46,630 nt of DNA from Clostridia bacterium (lineage in GTDB: Bacteria; Bacillota; Clostridia; Oscillospirales; Acutalibacteraceae), in assembly GCA_017517865.1 (NCBI GenBank), contig JAFWYB010000009.1, positions 1 through 46,630 on the forward strand, given 5' to 3'. A program made the position numbers and the translations under genes. Position 1 is the stretch's first letter. Every line of letters starts with the position of its first letter. Below the pieces are notes generated by a model. The model was given only the letters and a program-made list of their open reading frames with translations. It had not been told where the DNA came from and did not search any database. Positions 7,691 through 15,971 of the stretch are shown here, one piece after another.

Positions 7691-8662
7691 ATGACCGCTT
7701 ACCCTAATCCGTTTATACCCGAAAGAGCTGACCCTTATGCTATGAGAGCACCTGACGGTACCTTCTATTTTACCGCATCGTATCCCGCCTTCGGTGATGC
7801 AGAGCACGGGTACGACCGTATCGTGCTGCGAAAAAGCGATACCGTTAAGGGCCTTGCCTCTGCAGAAGAAAAAACCATATGGAAAGCCCCCTCTTCGGGC
7901 GTATGCTCAAGACATATATGGGCACCCGAAATACATTTTATCGGCGGTAAATGGTACATTTTCTTTGCCGCAGGCAACAGCGACGACGTGTGGAATATAA
8001 GGCCCTATGTGTTGTGCTGTAAGGGTTCCGATCCCTATAATGACGGGTGGAGCTCTCCCGTCAGGATGGAGGCTGTTGCTTCTGATAAGCAGTCCTTCAG
8101 AAGCTTTTCTCTTGATATGACATACTTTTCTCACGCAGATGCGCATTACCTTATATGGGCGGAAATTATCGGTGATTCCTCACTGTTTATGGCTGAAATT
8201 GACCCCTCCGAGCCGTGGAAGCTCATTTCTCACCCCATACTTCTCACCAAGCCCGAGTACGATTGGGAAAAGGTGCGTTTCAGAGTAAACGAGGGGCCCT
8301 GTGTACTCAAATCCAAGGATAAAATCTACATATTCTTCTCAGCCTCCGGCACAGGCTCAGAGTACTGTATAGGAAGGCTCAGCGCCGATGCAGATGCAGA
8401 TCTGATGAACCCCGCAAGCTGGCATAAGCTCCCCTGCCCGGTGCTTTCAACTCAGGACCTTGAGGGAGAATCCGGCCCGGGTCACAACAGCTTTGTCACC
8501 GACGAAAACGGCAATCTTCTTCTCGTGTATCACGCCCGACCCGCATGCCATCTTGACGGCAAGTGCGGTACTTTTACCGATGACCCGCTTTATGACCCTT
8601 GCCGACACGCGAGAATACGTAAGGTGGATTTTGACAAAAACGGTGTACCCATATTAAAGTAA
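7691..8662 (+). CDS. Glycoside hydrolase family 43, probable exo-alpha-L-arabinofuranosidase/arabinanase
   Basis: 323 residues, a single five-bladed beta-propeller of GH43. Visible motifs are ERADPYAMRAPDG with the catalytic-base Asp at D14, SRHIWAPEIHFIGGKWYIFFAA, VNEGPCVLKS carrying the likely general-acid Glu, and SGPGHNSFVTDENG. The pattern resembles subfamily GH43_26 (exo-1,5-arabinofuranosidases), but I cannot confirm it. No signal peptide, so it should act on imported oligosaccharides. The ATG at 7691 follows CGAGGAGA; the longer open frame upstream crosses the divergent tRNA-Leu gene and is not coding. Confidence 0.88.
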   Translation: MTAYPNPFIPERADPYAMRAPDGTFYFTASYPAFGDAEHGYDRIVLRKSDTVKGLASAEEKTIWKAPSSGVCSRHIWAPEIHFIGGKWYIFFAAGNSDDVWNIRPYVLCCKGSDPYNDGWSSPVRMEAVASDKQSFRSFSLDMTYFSHADAHYLIWAEIIGDSSLFMAEIDPSEPWKLISHPILLTKPEYDWEKVRFRVNEGPCVLKSKDKIYIFFSASGTGSEYCIGRLSADADADLMNPASWHKLPCPVLSTQDLEGESGPGHNSFVTDENGNLLLVYHARPACHLDGKCGTFTDDPLYDPCRHARIRKVDFDKNGVPILK

Positions 8663-8701
8663 TATTTTTCCGGCAACGACAATATTATATTAAAGAATAT
8701 T

Positions 8702-8730
8702 AAAAAAGGAGTGTCCGTGCTCCTTTTTTT
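8702..8730 (+). terminator. Terminator after GH43
   Basis: AAAAAAGGAG (8702-8711) pairs with CTCCTTTTTT (8720-8729) around an 8-nt loop; the T run ends the stem. Confidence 0.85.
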
Positions 8731-8813
8731 ATTCGCAATTTTCCTAAAAGATAGAGAAATTTAGAAAAAATATTTTCATATCTTACAAAATTTTAAAAAA
8801 TTTTGAATTTTTA

Positions 8814-8842
8814 TTGCAATTTTTTATTAGTAGGAATAAAAT
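8814..8842 (+). promoter_or_regulatory. Sigma-A promoter of gdhA
   Basis: TTGCAA (8814-8819), 17-nt spacer, TAAAAT (8837-8842) in a strongly AT-rich tract. It leaves an untranslated leader of roughly 75 nt. Confidence 0.7.
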
Positions 8843-8922
8843 ATTTTCTATCGCATTAAAGTGCTGATATTATTTATACAATTCTGCTCAATTTTCGAGC
8901 TTAAAAAGGAGTTTTATTAGTA

Positions 8923-10266
8923 ATGAGTTATGTTCAGAATGTCATTGACAGCGTAAGCAAAAAGTACGATCACGAGCCGGAATTCGTTCAGACCGTCACA
9001 GAGGTGCTTCATTCACTCACACCTGTTATCGAACAGCATCCCGAGTATGAAAAGTGCTCACTTCTTGAAAGAATGGTTGAACCTGAAAGAGCTATTTCCT
9101 TCCGTGTTACATGGGCTGACGATAACGGCAAGGTTCACGTAAATACCGGCTACCGTGTACAGTTCAACGGTGCTATCGGTCCCTTCAAGGGCGGTCTCCG
9201 CTTCCATCCCTCTGTTTACCTGGGTATTATGAAGTTTCTTGCTTTCGAGCAGACCTTTAAAAACAGCCTTACAGGTCTCCCCATCGGCGGTGCCAAGGGT
9301 GGCTCGGATTTTGACCCCAGAGGCAGAAGCGACAGTGAAATCCTCCGCTTCTGTCAGTCATTCATGACAGAGCTCTACAGACATATCGGTCCCGACGTTG
9401 ACGTTCCCGCAGGTGATATGGGCGTTGGTGCAAGAGAAATCGGTTATCTTTACGGTCACTACAGACGCGTAAAGGGCGTTTTCGAAAACGGCGTACTTAC
9501 GGGTAAGGGTCTTTCCTACGGCGGCTCACTCATAAGACCTGAAGCAACAGGCTACGGTGCAACATATTACACCGTTGAGGTTCTTAAGCACTTCGGTGAA
9601 GAAATCAAGGGCAAGACAGTTGCAATCTCCGGCTTCGGTAACGTTGCATGGGGTGCTGTTAAAAAGATTACGGAGCTCGGCGGTAAGGTTGTTACTCTTT
9701 CAGGTCCTGACGGCTACATTTACGATAAGGACGGCATAAACACAGAAGAAAAGATTAACTATATGCTTGAAATGCGTGCTTCGGGCCGCGACAGAGTTCA
9801 GGACTACGCTGATAAGTTCGGTGCTGAATTCTATGCAGGCGAAAAGCCATGGGGCGTTAAAGTTGATATAGCAATGCCCTGTGCAACACAGAACGAGATC
9901 GGTATGAAGGAAGCTCAGCAGCTTATTGCAAACAAGGTTCCCTATTATATCGAGGTTGCAAATATGCCCACAACAAACGACGCCCTTGCTCTTCTTATGA
10001 ACAGCTGCAAGGCTGTCGGTCCTGCAAAGGCAGTAAACGCAGGCGGTGTTGCCGTTTCAGCACTTGAAATGGGTCAGAACTCAATGAGATACAACTGGAC
10101 CGCTGAAGAGGTTGATGCAAAGCTCCGTCAGATTATGATTGATATTCACAACAACTCAGCTGCTGCCGCAGAAGAGTACGGACTCGGTTATAACCTTGTA
10201 GCCGGTGCAAACATTGCAGGCTTCATCAAGGTTGCTGATGCTATGATGGCTCAGGGTATATTCTAA
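8923..10266 (+). CDS. gdhA: NADP-type glutamate dehydrogenase
   Basis: 447 residues, the same length as E. coli GdhA. It converts 2-oxoglutarate plus ammonia to glutamate as a cytoplasmic hexamer. Motifs visible are the substrate-site lysines in GPFKGGLRFHP, QTFKNSLTGLPIGGAKGG and the following SDFDPRGRSDSE, the DVPAGDMGVGAREIGYLYG segment, and the nucleotide-binding GFGNVAWGAVKK. The GRSDSE and GFGNVA features fit the hexameric anabolic class. The start is ATG with AAAAAGGAG upstream. It is monocistronic, with its own promoter and a strong terminator. GC-rich optimal codons suggest high expression. Confidence 0.97.
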   Translation: MSYVQNVIDSVSKKYDHEPEFVQTVTEVLHSLTPVIEQHPEYEKCSLLERMVEPERAISFRVTWADDNGKVHVNTGYRVQFNGAIGPFKGGLRFHPSVYLGIMKFLAFEQTFKNSLTGLPIGGAKGGSDFDPRGRSDSEILRFCQSFMTELYRHIGPDVDVPAGDMGVGAREIGYLYGHYRRVKGVFENGVLTGKGLSYGGSLIRPEATGYGATYYTVEVLKHFGEEIKGKTVAISGFGNVAWGAVKKITELGGKVVTLSGPDGYIYDKDGINTEEKINYMLEMRASGRDRVQDYADKFGAEFYAGEKPWGVKVDIAMPCATQNEIGMKEAQQLIANKVPYYIEVANMPTTNDALALLMNSCKAVGPAKAVNAGGVAVSALEMGQNSMRYNWTAEEVDAKLRQIMIDIHNNSAAAAEEYGLGYNLVAGANIAGFIKVADAMMAQGIF

Positions 10267-10380
10267 GAAATAAAGGCATCCGCATCACTGTACAAATCCG
10301 AAAAAACAGGCGATGAAAAGAAGAAACCCCTGCGCAAGGTAGTTAAGGGTTTGCCCTTTTCCGCTTAAGCATTATGAATA

Positions 10381-10415
10381 ATTCCCGTAATACGCAAGTA
10401 TTGCGGGAATTTTTA
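10381..10415 (+). terminator. Terminator of gdhA
   Basis: ATTCCCG-t-AATAC, loop gcaa, GTATT-g-CGGGAAT, followed by TTTTT. An extra short hairpin (AAGGG/CCCTT near 10345) lies between the gene and this terminator. Confidence 0.85.
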
Positions 10416-10464
10416 TGCTGTCCGTACAAATCGGAGAGTTAGGCTGCGGCGTATTTTTCTATAC

Positions 10465-10497
10465 AAAAAAACAGCACCTTCCCCACGGAAGGTGCTG
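10465..10497 (-). terminator. Terminator of the 51-aa gene
   Basis: A perfect 11-bp stem, CAGCACCTTCC (10472-10482) with GGAAGGTGCTG (10487-10497), loop CCAC. On the minus strand it is followed by seven U (10465-10471). Confidence 0.88.
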
Positions 10498-10522
10498 TGT
10501 GCTGTAATTTTTTTACTTATGA

Positions 10523-10678
10523 TCAGGGAGCTTTACCGAGGAACACATCGTAGCAGATGTATTTGAAGAACTCATAGATTTCTACACAGAAGTTCCAGAA
10601 AATCTCAAAGAAATATCTGGGGCTTTCTGCTGTTGTATCTTCTTCAACTGTTGCAGCAAGTGAAATAAAGTTTTTCAT
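10523..10678 (-). CDS. Small aromatic-rich protein, 51 aa, unknown function
   Basis: A short frame with a near-perfect ribosome binding site (AAGGAGGAAAGA) before the ATG at 10678 and its own strong terminator, so very likely translated. The product starts MKNFISLAATVEEDTTAES and continues with a strongly aromatic helix-like stretch (about residues 21-47, rich in Phe, Tyr, Trp, Ile, with three Cys and spaced acidic residues), ending LGKAP. It has no clear signal peptide. The hydrophobic half resembles the amphipathic tails seen on some clostridial secreted proteins. I do not recognise a family. It may be a membrane-associated peptide; its role is unknown. Confidence 0.75.
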   Translation of the reverse strand: MKNFISLAATVEEDTTAESPRYFFEIFWNFCVEIYEFFKYICYDVFLGKAP

Positions 10679-10761
10679 AAATCTTTCCTCCTTGAATTTT
10701 TATGTTCATTTCTATTGTAAACTATGAAACGCAATTAGTCAACATTTTTTCATAATTTATT

Positions 10762-11631
10762 TCAGCACTTTGATTTTACAGCGGTAATATCGCAGTATTT
10801 TCCGTAAAATTCAGTATCCGCAACCTTTTTTAAGGCTCTTACTCTGTAATAATAGGTTTTATATGCCTTGGGGGTCTTATCAACAACGTAATATTCCAGA
10901 GCGTCTTTGGTGCGTAAAATCTCTTCAAAGGGGCCGTTTTCACTTTCGCCTCTTTCAATACAGTAGCAGTCCGCACCCGTAACTATTCTGAGAGTAAGCC
11001 TTACTTTCTTGCCGTGAAGGGATTTTGCCTGAATAATCCTGCCTTTATCAAGGCTGACAAAATGTACCTCGTTGCTGAAATTACCCTGCTTTTTCTCTTC
11101 GCCGCTTTTTACTATGGCCTGCACTGAATAATGGTAGGGCTGACCCCATACGGTTTTATCGTCGGTGAAAAAATTTTCCTTGGTTCTTGCCACGGGAAGA
11201 ATCTGGGAATAGAAGTCGTTCCTGCGGCTTACAATATATTCATCTGCACCGTCACATTTATCCCAACTGAGTCTTATTCCGCAGGACTTATCCTGCCCGG
11301 CCTTAAGCCCCGTAGGTGCGGGAATATCGGAAATTACAACCGCCTTTACTGCACTCAGCTTTGTTGAGGTCTTTTTACCCTCAAGCTTTTTATGCGCCAT
11401 AATCTTATAGCGGTAGGTAGTGTCCGTCAGTACGTTTTCATCAATAAACTCGGTTTTTTTACACCAGGCAATATGCTCAAATTCGTTTTCGTCAGAGCTT
11501 GCTCTTTTTATACCGTACTTTTCTGCACCCTCAACCTTTGACCACTTTATTAGAAGCTTACCGTCATCCGTAACGGTAATGCTTTTTATTTTAGGCGACG
11601 TTTTCAGCTTTGTAATTACTTCAAGACTCAT
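10762..11631 (-). CDS. Fibronectin type III repeat protein without signal peptide
   Basis: 289 residues forming about three FN3 modules (roughly 15-98, 103-198 and 200-288). Each has the core Trp or equivalent (LLIKWSKVEGAEKYGIKR, IRLSWDKCDGADEYIVSR, LTLRIVTGADCYCIER) and a TYxYxIxA/YYYRVRA strand. No signal peptide, membrane segment or sortase motif is seen, unlike the secreted FN3 proteins further along this window. Its ATG overlaps the nagB stop codon (ATGA at 11628-11631), implying translational coupling. Why an FN3-only protein should be coupled to a sugar-catabolic enzyme is unclear. Confidence 0.8.
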   Translation of the reverse strand: MSLEVITKLKTSPKIKSITVTDDGKLLIKWSKVEGAEKYGIKRASSDENEFEHIAWCKKTEFIDENVLTDTTYRYKIMAHKKLEGKKTSTKLSAVKAVVISDIPAPTGLKAGQDKSCGIRLSWDKCDGADEYIVSRRNDFYSQILPVARTKENFFTDDKTVWGQPYHYSVQAIVKSGEEKKQGNFSNEVHFVSLDKGRIIQAKSLHGKKVRLTLRIVTGADCYCIERGESENGPFEEILRTKDALEYYVVDKTPKAYKTYYYRVRALKKVADTEFYGKYCDITAVKSKC

Positions 11632-12368
11632 TTATCTTCACCGAGAAGAGCTGCACTTTCCTTATCAAGGAAAACAGTAACGTCTGAATGAAGCTTAAGA
11701 ATAGAAGCGGGACATTCCGGTGTAACCTCGCCCTCAACAAGGGTCTTTACGGCCTTTGCCTTGCTTGCGCCCGTTGCGATAAGAAGAATCTTTTTAGCGC
11801 GCATAATATCGCCGATACCCATCGTAAGGGCATATTCAGGCATTGTGTCACCAACTGCCTCAAAATACTTTTTATTTGAGTCAATGGTGCTCTGTGTAAG
11901 CTTAACGGCAAAGGGACCGTCAGCAAATTTTTCGCCGGGCTCATTGAAGCCGATATGTCCGTTGGTGCCGATACCGAGAATCTGAAGATCGATGCCGCCG
12001 CACTCTCTGATTCTGTTTGAATATCTGCCGCACTCAGCCTCAACATCTTCTGCCATGCCCGAAAGGAAATTTACTCTGTTAAAATCAACATCGGTTTTAC
12101 CGAAAAGATTTTCCTTCATAAACCAGAAATAGCTGTTTACGTTTTCTCTGTCGAGGCCGACATATTCGTCAAGGTTGAAGGTAGTAATATATTTAAGGCT
12201 TACCTCACCCTTTTCATATGCCTCGATAATTCTTTTATAGGTTTCAACAGGTGATGCGCCTGTTGCAAAACCGATTACACTGCCGTGCTTTTTATTTATC
12301 TGATTGATAACTATTTCAGCAGCTTCCTTTGAAATTTCCAAAGCATTGTCAAGCACTATAACTCTCAT
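11628..12368 (-). CDS. nagB: Glucosamine-6-phosphate deaminase
   Basis: 246 residues, the size of short Firmicute NagB enzymes. It converts glucosamine-6-phosphate to fructose-6-phosphate and ammonia in the cytoplasm. Active-site elements are FNLDEYVGL with D67, and GIGTNGHIGFNEP with N136, H138 and E143 (E. coli has Asp at the N136 position; Asn occurs in Bacillus-type enzymes). The phosphate-binding GFATGASP loop is present near residue 33. It has a good promoter diverging from the NSS transporter and is coupled to the downstream FN3 gene. It suggests use of amino sugars; no nagA is seen here. Confidence 0.95.
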   Translation of the reverse strand: MRVIVLDNALEISKEAAEIVINQINKKHGSVIGFATGASPVETYKRIIEAYEKGEVSLKYITTFNLDEYVGLDRENVNSYFWFMKENLFGKTDVDFNRVNFLSGMAEDVEAECGRYSNRIRECGGIDLQILGIGTNGHIGFNEPGEKFADGPFAVKLTQSTIDSNKKYFEAVGDTMPEYALTMGIGDIMRAKKILLIATGASKAKAVKTLVEGEVTPECPASILKLHSDVTVFLDKESAALLGEDK

Positions 12369-12410
12369 CTGTAATTTCTCCTTTTCTGCTATAGAGTATT
12401 AACCGAAGAT

Positions 12411-12439
12411 ATAATAACACACTTGTCTTTTTTTTGCAA
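12411..12439 (-). promoter_or_regulatory. Sigma-A promoter of nagB
   Basis: Minus strand: TTGCAA (12434-12439), 17-nt spacer, TATTAT (12411-12416). Its -35 lies 21 nt from the -35 of the divergent transporter promoter. Confidence 0.75.
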
Positions 12440-12460
12440 CATAAAGTTAGGGTAAAATAT

Positions 12461-12489
12461 TTGATTTAAGTGTATATATATGATATTAT
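12461..12489 (+). promoter_or_regulatory. Sigma-A promoter of the NSS transporter
   Basis: TTGATT (12461-12466), 17-nt spacer, TATTAT (12484-12489), 43 nt upstream of the ATG. Confidence 0.7.
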
Positions 12490-12532
12490 ATATGTAAATC
12501 AAGGACAAAATGACAGAAAAGAGGAAATTTAT

Positions 12533-13861
12533 ATGGAAACAAAAAAGCGTGATTCCTTCGGCAGTCGCTGGGGGTTTATTCTCGCATGTATAGGCTCTGC
12601 GGTAGGAATGGGTAATATATGGCTTTTCCCCATGAGGGTTTCATCGGGTGGCGGCGGCGCTTTTATACTTATTTATCTGCTGTTTGTCATACTTATCGGC
12701 TCAACGGGTGTTATTGGCGAAATGAGCTTCGGAAGACTTGCAAAAAGCGGTCCCGTTGATGCCTTCGGATATGCGACGAAAAGCAGAAGCAACGAAAAGC
12801 CCGGTCAGGCTCTCGGTCTTATACCCACTTTGGGCTCACTCGCTCTTGCAATAGGCTACACTGTTGTTATGGGCTGGATATTCAGGTATACCGTAGGCAC
12901 ATTTACAGGCAGCACCCTTGCAGCAACCGACGTTGACTCTTTTACAGCTGCTTTCGGCTCGATGGCATCAGCCTTCGGCAATAATCTATGGCAGATACTC
13001 GCAATTGTTATTACACTTGCTATACTTATATTCGGCATAGGCTCGGGCATTGAAAAGGCAAACAAGGTTATGATGCCTCTGTTCTTTTTGCTTTTCGTCG
13101 GTCTTGCAGTATATATTTCTACCCGTGAGAATGCAATTGAGGGTTATAAATATATTTTCACCGTTGACCCCGAGGCTCTTCTTGACCCGAAAACATATAT
13201 CTACGCTCTCGGTCAGGCATTCTTCTCTCTCTCTGTTGCGGGCAACGGCACACTCATTTACGGCTCATATCTTTCAGATAAAGAGGATATTCCCAGAAGC
13301 GCACGTAACGTAGCCTTTTTCGACACAATTGCCGCTATGCTTGCCGCACTTGTTATTATTCCCGCTATGGCAACCGCAGGTGCAGAGCTTTCAACCGGCG
13401 GACCTATGCTTATGTTCGTTTTCCTGCCCAACCTCTTCAAAACAATGCCCGGCGGCTCCGTAATTGCAATTATTTTCTTCGTTGCAGTCTTTTTTGCGGG
13501 TCTCACCTCACTTATCAACCTTTACGAGGCTCCTATTGCAACTGTGCAGGAAAAGCTTAAGCTTAAAAGAATACCCGCCGCTGTTGCAGTCTGCGGTACA
13601 GGTCTCGGAATATCTCTTCTCATTCAGCACATCGTTTCAGACTGGATGGATATCATATCTATTTATATTTGTCCTCTGGGTGCAGGTCTTGCCGGCATAA
13701 TGTTTTTCTGGGTGCTCGGCAAAAAAGTTGTTACCTCAGAGGTCAACAAGGGAAGAAGCAAGCCCTTGGGCAAATGGTTCTATCCCCTTGCAAAATACGT
13801 ATTCTGCCCCGTATGTATTGTCGTACTCATAGCCGGTGCTCTTCTCGGTGGAATAGGCTAA
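12533..13861 (+). CDS. Sodium-dependent transporter, NSS (SNF) family
   Basis: 442 residues with about eleven hydrophobic helices. The first helix carries the family signature WGFILACIGSAVGMGNIWLFPM, with unwound-region Gly residues forming the sodium and substrate site as in LeuT and MhsT. ALGQAFFSLSVAGNG (about residues 235-250) is the matching TM6 motif. Bacterial members import amino acids with sodium at the cytoplasmic membrane; the substrate cannot be read from sequence. The ATG at 12533 has GAGGAAA upstream. The 21-codon extension upstream includes the promoter and is not coding. The next gene is 72 nt downstream. Confidence 0.93.
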   Translation: METKKRDSFGSRWGFILACIGSAVGMGNIWLFPMRVSSGGGGAFILIYLLFVILIGSTGVIGEMSFGRLAKSGPVDAFGYATKSRSNEKPGQALGLIPTLGSLALAIGYTVVMGWIFRYTVGTFTGSTLAATDVDSFTAAFGSMASAFGNNLWQILAIVITLAILIFGIGSGIEKANKVMMPLFFLLFVGLAVYISTRENAIEGYKYIFTVDPEALLDPKTYIYALGQAFFSLSVAGNGTLIYGSYLSDKEDIPRSARNVAFFDTIAAMLAALVIIPAMATAGAELSTGGPMLMFVFLPNLFKTMPGGSVIAIIFFVAVFFAGLTSLINLYEAPIATVQEKLKLKRIPAAVAVCGTGLGISLLIQHIVSDWMDIISIYICPLGAGLAGIMFFWVLGKKVVTSEVNKGRSKPLGKWFYPLAKYVFCPVCIVVLIAGALLGGIG

Positions 13862-13933
13862 CACTTTCAATACTGCGCCATAAAACGGTTCAGAAACATA
13901 TTACTGCAAAAACAAAAAAAAGGATTGGATACT

Positions 13934-14713
13934 ATGAAATATAATTACCACACCCACACTTCACGCTGTTTTCACGCCAAAGGCACAGATGAGCAATACG
14001 TTATCAGTGCTGTAAAGGCAGGCTTTGACGAGATAGGCTTTTCAGACCACTCTCCATGGGATTTCAGGGACTATATCTCACATATGCGTATGCACAAAAG
14101 TGAGCTTGAGGATTACTGTAACAGCGTAAAGCAGCTCCGGGAAAGGTATAAAAACGAAATCAGCATAAAGCTCGGGCTTGAGTGCGAATATTTTCCGAAA
14201 TATACGCCCTGGCTTAAGGAAATGCTTGAAAAGCACGAAATAGATTATCTCATACTGGGTCACCACTTCTGCGAGGATGAGCCGGGACACCTGTATAACG
14301 GTGATATAACTGAACCGGAGCAGCTTTACCGTTACCGTGACGATATTGTTGAGGCTATGGATACCGGGCTTTTCAGCTACGTTGCACATCCCGACATCTT
14401 TATGAGAGGATATCCCGAATTTGATGAACACTGTGAGAAAATCTCTCTCGACATCATAAATAAAGCCATTGAGACAGGAACACCTCTTGAATATAATCTG
14501 TTAGGCTTCAGCCACAGCATAAACGACGGCAAGCAGGGCTATCCCTACCCGGATTTCTGGAGGCTTGTTTCTGAAAAGAAGCCGCCTGTCACAATGGGAA
14601 TTGATGCTCACTCACCCGATGCCTATGAGGACAACCGCCTTTACGAAAAGGGACTTGACAATCTTTCCGCTCTCGGACTTTCAGTCGTTTCCGAAATAAG
14701 CTTTCTCAGATAA
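13934..14713 (+). CDS. PHP-domain phosphatase, histidinol-phosphatase (HisJ/HisK)-like
   Basis: 259 residues. The metal-binding PHP motifs appear in order: YHTHTSRCFHAKGT, GFSDHSPW, GLECEYF, ILGHHFCEDE, YVAHPDIFMRG and MGIDAHSPDAY. They supply His/Asp/Glu ligands for a trinuclear metal centre. The family includes histidinol-phosphate phosphatases of Firmicutes, but no other his gene is nearby, so another phosphoester is possible. The ATG at 13934 lies ten bases after AAAGGA; an upstream in-frame TTG at 13925 is inside that site and unlikely. It may be cotranscribed with the transporter gene upstream. Confidence 0.88.
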   Translation: MKYNYHTHTSRCFHAKGTDEQYVISAVKAGFDEIGFSDHSPWDFRDYISHMRMHKSELEDYCNSVKQLRERYKNEISIKLGLECEYFPKYTPWLKEMLEKHEIDYLILGHHFCEDEPGHLYNGDITEPEQLYRYRDDIVEAMDTGLFSYVAHPDIFMRGYPEFDEHCEKISLDIINKAIETGTPLEYNLLGFSHSINDGKQGYPYPDFWRLVSEKKPPVTMGIDAHSPDAYEDNRLYEKGLDNLSALGLSVVSEISFLR

Positions 14714-14724
14714 GGTGGGCTAAA

Positions 14725-14805
14725 ATGAAAAATATAGTTCACAGAATTGATTCAAAGGCTTACCTTACCATTCACGAGGTTGCCGATGTATTCAAGGGTG
14801 AGTAA
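14725..14805 (+). CDS. Possible 26-aa micro-ORF upstream of the TPM-like gene
   Basis: A 26-codon frame, product beginning MKNIVHRIDSKAYLTI and ending EVADVFKGE, with AAGGTGGG seven bases or so before the ATG at 14725. The middle (YLTIHEVADVF) looks like the start of a helical module, so it may be a genuine micropeptide, a leader peptide or the stub of a lost gene. It lies between the PHP gene (12-nt gap) and the TPM-like gene. There is no independent support. Confidence 0.35.
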   Translation: MKNIVHRIDSKAYLTIHEVADVFKGE

Positions 14806-14840
14806 ACTTATATATTTTCTTTAAGAAAGGACGTGTTATT

Positions 14841-15929
14841 ATGGCAGGACCCGGCGGCGGAAGCAGAGGCGGAGGATTTTCCGGCGGCAGCTTCGGCGGC
14901 TCAAGAGGCGGTGGCTTCTCCGGAGGCGGATTCTCGGGAGGCAGCTTCTCGGGCGGAGGAGGATTTTCCGGCGGACCGACACCAAGACCTCCTCACAGAC
15001 CGCCACATCATCACAGACCCTTTTTCGGTCCTGTATTTCACAGAACCTATTACGGTCCCTCAGGCGGAGGTGTAGGATGCTTTGCCGCTGTTGTTGTTAT
15101 TTTCATTTTTATAATAATATCCGGAGCTGTTTTTACAAATACGAGCCTTGATTACAGCTCGGATATAAGCTACGTTGATTACTACGACGAAGCAACCTTC
15201 CAGGATTATACCAACGATAATTACAAAGAATTTTTCGGCTCTTCGTCGGCAGTTGAAGATAATATTCTGTTAGTATTTCTTACAAATGAAGAGGCTGACG
15301 GCTACTATACCATAGCCTGGGTCGGTGACAATATAAAAAGAGAAATAAACGAGATGTTCGGCGAATACACTGAGTATGGCGACGCAATGAACAGATATAT
15401 AAACACCGATTACTTCGGATACTCGCTTGACACTGACTATGCTGCCGTTATAACATATATGGCCGACAGTATATATAAGCTTGAGCTTGAAACCAATTTC
15501 AACAGCACTTCAGATAAAAGTAGCCTTACCCCCTCAAAGGCAGTAAACAGAACAACGCTCGACTTTGACGAAAGCATTGTCAACACTGCTCTTGAAGACT
15601 TCACCGAAAGAACGGGCATCCCCTGCGTGTTGCTTATTGAATATGCAGATACAGTTTTCGGCATACCTGATTCGGAAGAGGTAACGATTATCGACGGTGA
15701 TATTTCTCAGCACGGCACAGATAATACTGTCACAGCTGTTGATATAAATAAAAAAAGTTCAATCTCCGGCATTGGCGGTGTTGTGCTTATTTTACTTATC
15801 GGTGCGGTTGCTTTCATTTTAATCAGAAAGAAAAAGAACAGCTCTTCTGTAAGTCAGACCGAAAAATGTGAGCAAAAGGGCTGTGACGGTAAGGTTGCAC
15901 CCGACGAGAAACCGCCCTGGGAATATTAA
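14841..15929 (+). CDS. Two-pass membrane protein with Gly-rich head and TPM-like domain
   Basis: 362 residues. Residues 1-45 are Gly/Ser/Phe repeats (GGGFSGG pattern), and 46-62 are Pro/His-rich (RPPHRPPHHHRP). A transmembrane helix lies at about 79-99, an extracytoplasmic domain at about 105-300, a second helix at about 303-325, and a Lys-rich tail ends PPWEY. The segments DNILLVFLTNEEADGYYTIAWVGDNI and DFTERTGIPCVLLIEYADTVFG resemble the TPM (YgcG/TLP18.3/Psb32) fold. The Gly-rich region is N-terminal here, whereas in many YgcG proteins it is at the end. Function unknown. An AAAGGA site precedes the ATG. Confidence 0.7.
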   Translation: MAGPGGGSRGGGFSGGSFGGSRGGGFSGGGFSGGSFSGGGGFSGGPTPRPPHRPPHHHRPFFGPVFHRTYYGPSGGGVGCFAAVVVIFIFIIISGAVFTNTSLDYSSDISYVDYYDEATFQDYTNDNYKEFFGSSSAVEDNILLVFLTNEEADGYYTIAWVGDNIKREINEMFGEYTEYGDAMNRYINTDYFGYSLDTDYAAVITYMADSIYKLELETNFNSTSDKSSLTPSKAVNRTTLDFDESIVNTALEDFTERTGIPCVLLIEYADTVFGIPDSEEVTIIDGDISQHGTDNTVTAVDINKKSSISGIGGVVLILLIGAVAFILIRKKKNSSSVSQTEKCEQKGCDGKVAPDEKPPWEY

Positions 15930-15936
15930 GAAAAAC

Positions 15937-15968
15937 AAAAATGCGGATACATAAGTATCCGCATTTTT
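15937..15968. terminator. Bidirectional terminator between the TPM-like gene and lysA
   Basis: Perfect stem ATGCGGATAC/GTATCCGCAT with loop ATAA, flanked by A5 on the left and T5 on the right, so it works for both converging transcripts. Confidence 0.88.
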
Positions 15969-15971
15969 ATT

